DNA of 64,000 nt from Nemophila menziesii (taxonomy: Eukaryota > Streptophyta > Magnoliopsida > Boraginales > Hydrophyllaceae). A program made the translations under genes and the position numbers. The stretch lies in the NCBI GenBank assembly GCA_029959085.1, contig JARWIR010000002.1:77466224-77530223 (forward strand), in the 5' to 3' direction. This document shows, piece by piece, positions 1-9,439 of the stretch. Positions within the stretch are counted from its first letter, which is position 1. Each line of letters starts with the position of its first letter. The notes below the pieces were generated by a model. That model was not told the DNA's origin. It saw only the letters and a list, made by a program, of their open reading frames with translations, and searched no databases.

Positions 1-1990
1 TTTTGTTGTCCTTCGATCACCAAGCTAGGAACCCTGTTCTAACTCCAATCCTGCCCAAAAAGATCGGTCATAGTAATATGGGTAAGATGTAAAACCGTAT
101 TAATTGTTGGTATTCCGTTTTCATGTAAGCATTTCATTTTTTGTTTCCAGATATTCACAATAAGTAATAAAATGTAAGTTGTTATATTCTTTTTTCCCAA
201 CCGGCTTGATCCAAGTTATCAATTATCTGAATCATCCAGTCGCCAATGTTGTGTGGTTCAACTCCGTGATCCTAATTAGTAACGCTGACCCAGCCCAAAC
301 CTGCTTACAAAAATTACAAGTCAGTAGAAGATGTGAACAAGTTTCCGTACTCTCTCCGCACCATTGGCAATTGGACTCGTCGCTGCATTTTTTATGGTGA
401 AGATTAAGAAAAAAAAAGAATATCCCAACATGCTTTCCACGTAAAGTTCCGAACTTTGGATGGGACATTTGACTTCCAAATTAATGACCACAACCCCGAG
501 TTTTGAATTGCTTCCTGTGTCGATGTTTGTGCACGATTTTCCAGGTGTGCATATGTTAGCGTAGGGTAACCAGATTTCGATGTGTAAATACCAGATTTTG
601 TGTATGGCCAGGTAAAAGTGTCCTTTGACTGTCTTTCCGTTATTGGTGTCCGATAAATTTCCTCTCTAATCGGTTCTGGTATATTTGAGTCAATCACTTC
701 CCAGTTCCAATCGTTCGTGTTGTCGTGCATGAGTTGGTCAACTGTTGTAATACTTTCCACCGGTGGTTTGTCCTCGATTCTCCCCGACGTTAACCATTTA
801 TCTTCCCAAATTCTACATGATTCTCCGTTACCAATCTGAATGATCCCATGCTCAATAAGGAGATCACGTCCTTCGATTAGGCTTGCCCATGAACACGACC
901 GGCTTTGCGGAAGTTTAACCTGCAAAAAGTCCTGATGTGGGAAATAAATGTCTTTGAGAAATTTTGCTGCTAAAGACTGCGGAAATTGTAAGATTCTCCA
1001 GGCTTGTCGCGCCAGTAAGGCCGTGTTTGCGCGCTTCAGATCTCGAAAACCCAATCCCCTATGACTTTTGCTGCCAATCCATCCAGTGTATCTTTCTCTT
1101 CTCAAGTGAGTTCCACCAAAATCGAGCAATAATCGAGGTTAGTCTCTTGCAAAAACCAATCGGAAAAGAAAAGATAGACATAGCGTAAGTGGGAATCGCT
1201 TGGAGTACAACCTTTATCAGTACTTCCTGACCCCCTTCAGATAATAATTTCCACACCCAGCCTTGAGCTTTATTAAAAAATTTGTCCGCAATCCATTGAA
1301 GGGTATCAATTTTTGATCGTTTGTGACACAGTGGAATCCCTAGATATTTCCCCAAATCATTCACCTCCGTGACTTGTAATGTATTCGCCACATGTTGTCG
1401 TAAGTCGGTTGGTGTTTGGTTGCTGAATGTAATTGCGGATTTTTGAAAGTTCACCCGTTGTCCTGAGTATCGACAATATGTGTCAATACACTCCTGGAAC
1501 TCTTCAATATCCTGTCCGTCCAATGAAACAAAGAACAACGAATCATCTGCAAAAAGGAGGTGAGAGATAACCGGGCAATTACGTGTGATCTGTATGCCTT
1601 TTTTTATTCAATTAGCTTTATCAAAGATTCCGTCAATAAAGAGAAAAGAAGGGACGACAGAGGATCTCCCCGTCTGAGTCCCCATCCTGGCGTGAACCTC
1701 GGTTGTCTTTCGCCATTGATATTGATTTTAAATGTCATCGTGGTGATACAGTTCCAAATTCGTTCCATCCACTATCCTACAAAACCCATTTTATCCAGTA
1801 GTATTTTTTAAAAGTCCCATCGTACCTGATCATATGTCTTTGCCATATCCAATTTAATTGCCGCATAGTGAGCCTTGTTCTTGAGTTTTCGCTTTATAAA
1901 GAAAGACACCTCATGTGCAATTAAAATATTGTCCTGAATCGCGGTCCTTTAATAAAAGTTGTTGCCAAGATTTTTGAAATGATCTAGATT
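1..1990 (-). pseudogene. LINE (L1-type) ORF2 fragment, copy 1, decayed
   Basis: Read on the - strand from about 1990 down to 1, this is the C-terminal half of a plant LINE ORF2. The order is: end of the reverse transcriptase palm with a FADD-like motif altered near 1540, the region after the RT (GLGFRDLKRANTALLARQAW near 1040, SWASLIEGRDLL near 860), then a zf-RVT zinc-binding domain (C..C....H...C around 300-400), then a tail running off the window. Frameshifts and stops break it into three open pieces (1059-1538, 404-1129, 232-468). It is 5'-truncated within the RT next to the FB1 promoter. A closely similar copy lies at 13125-14996 upstream of FB3, so LINE and F-box gene were duplicated together. 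The family assignment is secure; the element is dead. Confidence 0.9.
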
Positions 1991-2041
1991 ACAAATTTTT
2001 TAGAAAAAAATAAAAAAATAACAAATGAAAAAATAAAATAA

Positions 2042-2190
2042 TGTTATGAACATAGAGAATAGAGATTTTATTGAGTATATGAAAGTGTAGGATTACATAG
2101 TAAAAAAGTCCTATTTTTAGAGAATAGGTAAACCTAACTCTAGTGTCCATGGGCTTGACTACTAACCCATGGACTCGAATGAATATAACA
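2042..2190 (-). mobile_element. 149-bp solo LTR of a very small LTR retroelement, 5-bp TSD
   Basis: The segment begins TGTTATGAAC and ends ATATAACA, and is flanked by a direct repeat AATAA on both sides (2037-2041 and 2191-2195). The paralogous region upstream of FB3 (about 15050) has the same flanking sequence with a single AATAA and no insert, i.e. an empty site. It resembles the LTR at 4757-4927. The - orientation is inferred from that relative, whose primer-binding-like sequence lies on its low-coordinate side. The size is that of TRIM-class elements. Confidence 0.75.
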
Positions 2191-2372
2191 AATAATATAT
2201 TTTAGTATTAATTATTAATTCTTCTTTTATATATTATACATTATGTAGATTACTTTTGCATTATACATGTTAAAATTCCCAAATTCTAAAACCTAAGCGT
2301 CTAAACTCTACAGGTCTATCTAATACGCCGTAGGAAAACACAGAGGAGCTCCCAAAAGTTAAAAAATTGAAG

Positions 2373-3425
2373 ATGAAGATTAACAGTTTACCTGAAGATA
2401 TAATCATATCAATACTAGTGAAGTTGCAAGTGAAACAGTTGATGCGGTTCAAGTCCGTTTGTAAATCATGGTACTTTTTAATCGAAAGCCCTAGTTTTAT
2501 TAAACTGCATATGAGTAGCACTCAAAATAAGAAGAATGAATGCATCATGATTTATCGTGTGAGGCGAAGTGATTATGTAAAAGAATTGTCATTTCATTCG
2601 TATGAATCGCTTAATGAAATTCCACCTCGTATGGAGTTTCCTCACTTCAAATACGTTAAGGTTTCATGGGCTTGTAATGGATTATTGTTGCTTTGGGGCT
2701 CATTGGCGGCTGATTATACATGTATCTCAGTCTTATATAATCCAGCAACTAAGGAATCTAAACAACTCCCGCCAAACCCCTTACGTGAACAGAAATTATA
2801 CGGAACCTCATTTGGATTTGGTTTTGATTCCAAACAAAACGATTACAAGGTTGTTAATATAATCGATGAGGATAAAGCCCAAATCTACAATCTGAGAAGT
2901 GATTCTTGGAGGCAAATCGAGCATCATGACATGCCAAATATAATTGATGATGATGGTGTAGTACCATTCAAGGGAGCATTGCATTGTCCTGCATATAGAA
3001 ATGGAATTTATATAATACTTTCTTTTGATGTGAGCACCGAGGTGTTTCAAGATATAAACCTTCCCAGTAAAACCGCTCATAGTTGTCATCGAACTGGCAA
3101 GACTGTCACACTCTTAAACATTTGTCTTGCTGTGTTTACATTCAAACGTGGGTATAACTCTTCAATGTCAAAGTTTGTGGACATATGGGTAATGAAGGAG
3201 GGATCTTGGACAAAACAAATCGGCATACGAGGACTTATGACGCGTGATATAATCCATCCTCGTTTTGTGTGAAAAAATGAAGCCATATTTTTTGACACAC
3301 GTGGGGGTACAGAACTGAAATTGTTGGCCCTCGACACTAATAAAGTGACTAGTACAGGAATATCTGGCTTTTATGAGTCACATAAAGTCATGGTTTACAA
3401 GGAGAGTTTAGTTTCATTTGATTAA
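2373..3425 (+). pseudogene. FB1: F-box gene truncated by a nonsense codon
   Basis: Single-exon F-box gene. The ATG at 2373 is chosen because it opens the conserved N-terminus (MKINSLPEDII). The F-box spans about residues 4-46 and is followed by an F-box-associated region (YNPATKESKQLPP, then a GFGFDSKQNDYKVV block, then LSFDVSTEVFQDINLP). Intact relatives act as substrate adaptors of SCF ubiquitin ligases. The reading frame ends at TGA 3270-3272 after 299 residues. At the same place FB3 has TGG, and 3273-3425 still aligns with the last 51 codons of FB3, ending in TAA at 3423. It is therefore a recently disabled copy, or encodes a protein missing its C-terminal sixth. Unlike the other five genes its 3' flank is unrelated immediately after the stop. 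Confidence 0.9.
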
Positions 3426-3634
3426 GAGGTTATTGTTGATAACAATCTCATTAAAATCTCTAATTATTTTTTTAAGCTATTAATAATTTATTTTATAAAT
3501 AAATGCCTAATAAAGTACTTATTTATAGAAAACATTCTCTTTATATTTTTCATACCTTTACTATCCTTATTATTAATTTTTTTTTATTTTAATACAATAT
3601 TAATTTTTAAATATTAAACAAATAATAGGGTACT

Positions 3635-3775
3635 TCTTCCACCACCACCACCACAACCACCACCACCACCACTACAACCACCATGTATGTAAACACCACT
3701 ACAACCACCACAACCATCACCATCTCCACCACCACAACCACCACCACCACCACCTACTACTAATACTAATTCCAC
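3635..3775 (+). repeat. ACC/CCA trinucleotide repeat, imperfect
   Basis: About 140 bp of CCA/ACC triplets interrupted by ACAACC and CTACAACC variants. It lies in the AT-rich gap 3426-4263 between FB1 and the MITE at 4267. No supported ORF covers it and nothing else recognisable was seen in that gap. Confidence 0.9.
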
Positions 3776-4266
3776 CTTCTATGTTAAAAGCATAAATGCA
3801 TAACATATTTTGACTTTTTTTTACGGCCAATTATATTAATGACACATTGCTACTTTTATTTTTTCCAGTCAAATAGAATTTGTTAATTCTTTTTTTTTTC
3901 GGTTTACACCATAGTTAAATGCATAAGAGAGCATTTTTCTTTTCGTGCACCATAATAACATTAACATAGAAGGTGTCATGTTCTCTTCTTTTCTTTCGTT
4001 CACAGTAGTAATCGTTGGTATTTTTTTTCGTTCAATGTAGTGAACATCATTGTTTCACAATAGTAATATTGGAATGAGTAATGATAAAAGAGTGATAAAA
4101 AAGGGTGACATATATCATTACTCTATTGGAATTTCTTTAACAAAAAAAATTGCTTTTGTTTCTTGTTATTGTAACCGTCGAACAAAAGAAGAAAAAAAAC
4201 AATTACAAGGATCAATATTAGTGGTCATATTCTAGGATATTTTTTTTCTTTTTTTTGACATTATTA

Positions 4267-4528
4267 GACTCTGTTTGGTTTATGAAAATATTTTCTGTTT
4301 TTGTTTTCAGAATATATTTTTAGAAAATGATTTTCGTTTTCAGTTTCAATATTTTTAGAAAATATGAAAAACGTCGATTTCACGTTCTCTAATATAGCAC
4401 TATTTTCATTTTATTTTCTAGAAATCTGTTTTCATTTTCTTTAGCCAAACACGTTTTCATTAGCATTTTAGAAAATATAGAAAAAAAAATCATAAAATAC
4501 CTATTATTTTCACGAACCAAACGGGACC
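4267..4528. mobile_element. PIF/Harbinger (Tourist)-like MITE with TTA target duplication
   Basis: The ends are imperfect inverted repeats: GACTCTGTTTGG on the left, and GGTCCCGTTTGG when the right end is read on the other strand. Each is followed inward by a TGAAAAT stretch. The element is flanked by TTA on both sides (4264-4266 and 4529-4531). The 262-bp interior is AT-rich and non-coding. Ends of the ..TGTTTGG type with a TTA duplication are typical of Tourist-like MITEs. Confidence 0.75.
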
Positions 4529-4738
4529 TTAGGAGTGCATCTATAGATGCGTCTCATTTCTATCAAAACAAAAGGTAAAAGTATAAATCTAAAGTATAAA
4601 TATAATAATACTAAAAGAAAGAAAATGATAAAGGTCAACTAAAATAAGAAAGAATACAATTTCTGTATGCAGAAAATTCTGACGGAAGATTAAAATATTA
4701 AAACTAAAAATATATTACCTAGTATTTGGAATGGAGAG

Positions 4739-4923
4739 ACTATCGTGCTGATAACATGTTGTGAACGGTAGAGAAAGAAAGAGAAGCGTTCTGTTTATTA
4801 TCAGAAAGTGTCAAGATTATGCAGTAGGAGCTTCTATTTATAGGTAATAGTTAACCCTAAACCCTAGTGTTCGTAGGCTTAACTACTAGCCCAAGGGCTG
4901 AAATGGAATATCCACGCGTTTAT

Positions 4924-4927
<4 letters not shown>
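4739..4927 (-). mobile_element. Short LTR (about 171 bp) with adjacent primer-binding-like site
   Basis: On the - strand the LTR starts TGTTATAAACG at 4927 and ends TTCACAACA at 4757. It contains a CTATAAATAG TATA-like box and is followed directly by TTATCAGCACGA (4739-4754), which resembles the primer-binding sites that follow plant copia-type 5' LTRs. It is related to the solo LTR at 2042-2190. The second LTR and the rest of the element were not found. Confidence 0.55.

Positions 4928-4928
<1 letters not shown>

Positions 4929-4958
<30 letters not shown>
4929..4958. repeat. (AT)n microsatellite
   Basis: Uninterrupted AT dinucleotide run of about 15 units immediately next to the LTR end. 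Confidence 0.95.
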
Positions 4959-4961
<3 letters not shown>

Positions 4962-5293
4962 ATTCATTAGTATAGATTTTTAATCAAATAGTATAAATCA
5001 TGTATTTTTATATTTTAATAGTACAAATCTATATTAGTATAAACCTTCAATTTTGTAAATCCCAATCTGTTGGTAAAGATTTCATATTGTATTGAAGTAT
5101 AGATTTAAATATTTTTAATATAACAAATAACAAGATGAATAATAAAAAAACCCGATGACCGAGAGAAAATAATAATGATAATAAAAATAAGTTAAATAAT
5201 CAAATAAAGGATAATATAGTCTTTGTTGAATGGTTAGTTACTATATAAAATTTTAATTAAATAAAGTTGGTGGTTGGTAATTAATATGAAAAT

Positions 5294-5428
5294 ATGACTC
5301 CAATGAGATCGATAGTTGGCCTAGTGGTTAGATTACTCCGCAGAGACCAAGAGGTCCTGAGATCGAAACTCATTGGAGTCATCTATTCCGATTCTAAAGT
5401 GGCTCTTTCATGTATTAAAAAAAAAAAA
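5294..5428 (+). mobile_element. tRNA-derived SINE-like element
   Basis: An A-box-like TGGCCTAGTGG (5316-5326) and a degenerate B-box GATCGAAACTC (5361-5371) lie about 35 bp apart, as in a tRNA-derived SINE head. A GACC/GGTC stem between them mimics an anticodon arm. The unit is closed by a perfect 14-bp inverted repeat (ATGACTCCAATGAG at 5294-5307, complement at 5369-5382). After a short body it ends in A12 (5417-5428). It is about 290 bp upstream of the FB2 start codon. It is not a functional tRNA gene because the B box and the stems do not fit a standard cloverleaf. Confidence 0.65.
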
Positions 5429-5613
5429 TTAAAATAGGTAATTTTTGTAGTGTTTTTCTCTTTTTTTTTTTATAAATATTTTTAATCTAAATAATTTTTT
5501 TTTTCTTCTTTTCTATTTTTATAATTTTTTTTTTTAATTTCTTTTATTGGATTTTTCTCCTTTGAATACAATCGGACCCTAATAGGCCTAGGGGCTTAAA
5601 AATTAATTGCCCC

Positions 5614-5683
5614 TTTTATAAAACCTAAGCAGCAGCCTAGGAAACACAGAGTGTTTGCGCAGCTTCATAGCGAGCTCTAAAAA
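5614..5683 (+). promoter_or_regulatory. F-box gene core promoter and leader, shared across the array
   Basis: TTTATAAAACC (5615-5625) is a good TATA box. It is followed by CTAAGCAGCAGC, GGAAACACAGAG (5640-5651), a GCGCAGCTTC block and GAGCTC just before the ATG. Versions of this leader precede all the F-box genes: FB1 2288-2372, FB3 15118-15175, FB4 17344-17382 (only the 3' part), FB5 40945-41029 and FB6 48377-48477. In FB1 and FB3 the GCGCAGCTTC block is missing. Confidence 0.6.
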
Positions 5684-6748
5684 ATGGGTAAGTTGAAGGA
5701 GAATAAGATCAAGAAGATGAAGATGAAGAGTTTACCTGAAGATATAATCATATCAATATTAGTGAAGTTGCAAGTGAAGCCATTAATGCGTTTAAGGTGC
5801 GTTTGTAAATCGTGGAATTATTTAATCAAAAGCCCTAATTTCATTGAAATGCATCAGCGTTACACTCAACATACGAAGAATGAATGTATTCTAATTAAGC
5901 GTGTGAGAAGAATGGATAAAAGTACAGAATTATCATTTCATTCGTATGAATCGCTCATTGAAATTTCATGGCCTTGTAATGGATTGTTGCTTTGTGTTTC
6001 AGTTGCTAATGGTTTCTCATATCGTGATCATATAAGTATCTCGGTCTTATGTAATCCTGCAACTAGGGAATTTAAACGTCTCCCTCCAACCCCTTTCCAT
6101 GTACGTGAACAAAGACTTAAAGGAAGCTCAATTGGATTGGGTTTTGATTCAATACAAAACGATTACAAGGTTGTTACTATCGAATATGAGAATAAAGCCC
6201 AAATCTACAACCTGAGTAGCAATTCTTGGAGACAAATCGAGCATGAGATGCCAAATCTATATCATGGAGGTGCAGTACCTTTCAATGGAGCATTGCATTG
6301 GCCTGCAAATAGAAATGAGATTAATATGATCCTATCTTTTGATGTGAACAACGAGGCGTTTCAAGACATTAACCTTCCTGAAGAAATCGCTCACAGTCAT
6401 TATCGAAGTGGCAAGTGTCTCACACTCTTAAACGATTGTCTTGCTTTGTTTACATATAGTACTTGGTTTGAACAACACAGAGGTGTTTCAGTACCAAAGT
6501 TTGTGGACACATGGGTAATGAAGGAAGGATGTTGGACGAAACAAATCAGTATTGGTCCGAACAATAGTATGATCTTTCCTTGTTTTGTTTGGAAAAATGA
6601 AGCCATACTTTTCGAAACCGAACATGGAAAACTGAGATCGTGGGCCCTCGAGACTAATGAAGTGACTGATACACAAATATTTTATAGTGCTTTTAGATAT
6701 GATCATGAAGTCATGGTTTACAAGGAGAATTTAGTGTCTATCCAGTGA
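5684..6748 (+). CDS. FB2: F-box protein with F-box-associated domain
   Basis: Intact single-exon gene of 354 residues with ATG at 5684 and TGA at 6746. The lysine-rich N-terminus (MGKLKENKIKKMKMK) precedes an F-box at about residues 16-60 (SLPEDIIISILVKLQV ... CVCKSWNYLI). The rest is the C-terminal associated domain with the motifs CNPATREFKRLPP, LGFDSIQNDYKVV, GALHWPA and WVMKEGCWTKQ. The expected role is substrate recognition in an SCF (SKP1-CUL1-F-box) E3 ubiquitin ligase; the target is unknown. It belongs to the FB2/4/5/6 subfamily. Compared with FB4-FB6 it lacks about 14 residues just before SWPCNG, in the linker between the F-box and the associated domain. A kelch-like or FBA type 1/3 label would need a profile search. 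Confidence 0.93.
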   Translation: MGKLKENKIKKMKMKSLPEDIIISILVKLQVKPLMRLRCVCKSWNYLIKSPNFIEMHQRYTQHTKNECILIKRVRRMDKSTELSFHSYESLIEISWPCNGLLLCVSVANGFSYRDHISISVLCNPATREFKRLPPTPFHVREQRLKGSSIGLGFDSIQNDYKVVTIEYENKAQIYNLSSNSWRQIEHEMPNLYHGGAVPFNGALHWPANRNEINMILSFDVNNEAFQDINLPEEIAHSHYRSGKCLTLLNDCLALFTYSTWFEQHRGVSVPKFVDTWVMKEGCWTKQISIGPNNSMIFPCFVWKNEAILFETEHGKLRSWALETNEVTDTQIFYSAFRYDHEVMVYKENLVSIQ

Positions 6749-7751
6749 GAGAGAGATTCCTATTAATTATTTACAATTTTCTGCTTTACTTTAGTGTATA
6801 ATTAGTTCAGGAAGAAGAAACACATCTACATAATGCTTTATATTTCCATATAGAATGTTACTAGCTGATATCATATTTAAAAATCTTGCAGTTTATTAAA
6901 TGTGCCTCCCCAGTTGGTGTTTTCAACAACATTTGGAGATAATATTAAGTGAAGGACAGATATGATGGATTTATTTATAAGAGCCTCAAATTCTTTTTTT
7001 TTTTCTAATGCGTATGTGAAAAATTATATAAAATTAACAATTTCTTTTCACTAAAATATTACAAATTCAAACATAACACTGGTATAAATCTCTCAATTGC
7101 ATAAATATTTCAAAATACAATCACGATTCAGCCTGATAAATGGTGCTACCAGATCACTTCGGTTTTTAATGGTTTTGTGAGGTTAGGGTCTGGTTTGGAT
7201 TAGCAGGTCCATTCTTAACAAACGGTTCTGGTCTGGTTCTATTATGCCATACATAAAAACCGACCCTATAAGAGAAATTGGGTTTATAGTTCCGGTCCGG
7301 TTCTAGATCGGTTTTTGCCTTGTTTTTATCTCCATGGCTCCATTTGATATGGTACATGTATTTAGGTTATTTAGAATGAGTTTTAAAAACAAAATATGAC
7401 AGAATTAATTGTCTTTTAGTGCTAAAATAAGTTTGAGGGTTTATATTATCATTTGGAATTAGATAAAAAGTTAAAAGAGATTATTATTTTGGGGTTTTGA
7501 AAACACTTCCTATCCTATGTCTATTCTTAACCTAAATACCTTCTCTTTTTACTTAAAAAAACTCAAAATAGATCTTACACTATAATCTAAAAATTCAATT
7601 ATATTTTTACCCTTTTTTATTTTTTATTTTCTATATATATCTTTTTATTTCAGAATTTCAAACCCTGATTTTATTTTACTCTCTCCTCCCCTCGCTCTAT
7701 TAGTCACGAAAACCTACCAATCCAAAAAACAATTTTCCTCTCTCTTTCTTC
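6749..7751. other. FB2 3' flank and degenerate repeat DNA, no gene
   Basis: The first ~350 bp match the 3' flanks of FB4-FB6 (an ATTTACAATTTTCTGCTTT motif, then TTTGTGAAAAAT and TTCAAACATA stretches). About 7150-7360 holds repeated GGTCTGGTTC/GGTCCGGTTC words with a complementary AACCG stretch, which looks like a degraded small transposon, not classified. 7370-7750 is AT-rich and then CT-rich. I see no coding sequence. Confidence 0.5.
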
Positions 7752-9130
7752 TTGAGAGCCATCGTCGTTCGAGATCTAAAATTCGGCGGAGCTCCCATTG
7801 TTCACCCCCACCGCCATAGTCGGAGCTCCCTCGTCTCCTCTGCATCCAAGTCATCGCGTGTGCATAGGGCTGTAAACGAGCCGAGCCGAATAGTAGATGT
7901 ACATGCTTGTTTATTTATTTATAAATTTAAACAAGCCGAGCTCGAGCTCGAGCCGAGCTTTGAGGTTAGTGTTCGAGCTCGGCTCGTGAGAATATAACAG
8001 AGTTCGAGCTCGAGCTCGAAAGCTCGTTTAAAAGTGTTTCGAGCTCGGGCTCAAAAGCTTGTTTAAATCTATTTCGAGCTCGAGCTTAAAAGCTTGTTTA
8101 AATCTATTTCGAGTTAGAAATACCTTCTTTTATCTTAGGCTTTTATGGATTAATTATAAGATAGATTGTTGCAAATCTTTTAATTATATAATTTTTTAAT
8201 TAGAACGTAATTGACTATTGTAAACTATCACTAAATACAATCACGTATTCTTTCTTTGGATTGTTAAATTTTAAATGATTTTTTATAATTAAGTAGGTAG
8301 AGGGGGAGAGTGACATGTAAGTGTTGGGATAAGATAAGTTTTTTTAATATAGTAATTGGTTTTAAATTTTTGAATTGTCAAATATCAATATGTAATAGAT
8401 ATTTATAATTTATTTATATTTTTCACGAGCTTTTCAGAAAAGCTCGCGAACAGGTTCGGCTCAGCTCGTTTAATAAACAAGCTCGGTTTCAGGCTCGAGC
8501 TCGGCTCGTTTAGTTTAACGAACGATCTCGAGTCAAGCTTTTTCCGAGCCGAGTTCGAGCTGCTGCAAGCGGCTTGGTTCATTTACAGCCCTACGTGTGC
8601 ATAAAGGAGCTTCGTTGGTCCATTTTGCCGGAGGAGTACAACAAAATTTCATTAATCCTCTGCAACAAATCGAACTCTTGAGATGCTGTGATGTTCCGTC
8701 GTTAGATTCTGATACCAAGAAGAAAAAGCCAAGATCCTGGAGCTCCATTCTAAGCAGCTCGCCAGAAGCTCCATTCGAAGCAATTTACCTGAAGCTTCGT
8801 TCGAAGCCCGCCGCCACTCAATTCGCAACTGTCGCCGCTGCGAAGACTCCGAGCATCACCGAAACTCTTAAACTCGATTTCTCGGCCAAGCCATCTCCAG
8901 TCTTCTTCACCACTAATGCCCGAGCTGCCATGGCTGGATCTGAATCCTCTGGCGGAGATAGGCTTCGATGTGCTTCGTCGTGTTTCGTCGTGTGTCGTTG
9001 GAAAATGATGGCTTCGATGTGTTGCGTTGTGTGTCGCTCGAACTCATTTTTCCAACAGGAAAGAGAGAACTGTCTTTTGTCAACAGATCTGGTCATACCA
9101 GATCCTTATTTAAACCGTGTAGGGTAGTAA
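7752..9130 (+). other. GC-rich unrecognised segment split by a MITE
   Basis: This stretch is clearly richer in G+C than its surroundings and has codon-like texture. If the hAT MITE at 7865-8593 and one target-site copy are ignored, the two halves form one continuous stretch. The right half is open from 8597 to 9127 (Ser/Ala/Lys-rich, e.g. SSPEAPFEAIYLKLRSKP). A CT-rich leader-like tract precedes it (7680-7760). I do not recognise a domain. It may be a captured gene fragment in an unidentified non-autonomous element, or a dead gene. Real coding status is doubtful. Confidence 0.3.
7865..8593. mobile_element. hAT-like MITE with 8-bp TSD
   Basis: The left end is TAGGGCTGTAAACGAGCC. The right end read on the other strand is TAGGGCTGTAAATGAACC, an imperfect terminal inverted repeat. 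Flanks are a perfect 8-bp duplication CGTGTGCA (7857-7864 and 8594-8601). The interior is rich in GAGCTCG/CGAGCTC words, many of them palindromic. The TAGGGCTGTAAACGAGCCGAGC end type with an 8-bp duplication is widespread in plants and attributed to hAT elements. There is no transposase; 729 bp. Confidence 0.85.
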
Positions 9131-9189
9131 TATGTAGTTTTTTTTCTAATTTATTTTTAAAGTTAGTTGTTAGAAAAAAAATGTAATAC

Positions 9190-9432
9190 TCTCTATTTTT
9201 TAGAGTACTCTATAAATTTTTAATGAATACTTTATATTTTTGAATATCGCTCTTTCTTTTTATTACACTACTCACTATTTTAATTTCGATACTCAGTGTT
9301 TTTTCTGTTACTCTATATTTTTTTTCCGATACTTTATATTACCTTTTCCGATACTCCATAGTTTTTCTCGATACTCTAATTTTTTTTTTGCGATACTCTA
9401 AATTTTTTTGCGATACACTATATTTTTTCCGT
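9190..9432 (+). repeat. AT-rich minisatellite, unit about 20-25 bp
   Basis: About ten imperfect units of the form CGATACTCTATATTTTTTT in a row, with variable T-run length. Direct tandem arrangement, no coding potential. Confidence 0.75.
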
Positions 9433-9439
9433 GGTCGAA

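Noticed and set aside
3635..3775. A proline/threonine-rich coding repeat
   Set aside because: The ACC/CCA tract lies in no supported ORF and is bounded by AT-rich non-coding DNA.
5316..5371. A functional tRNA gene
   Set aside because: A- and B-box words are present, but the B box is degenerate, the arms do not make a normal cloverleaf, and a poly(A) tail follows. SINE-like is the better reading.
8818..9096. A - strand ORF in the GC-rich segment
   Set aside because: Overlaps the + strand open frame and has no recognisable domain; likely a composition effect.
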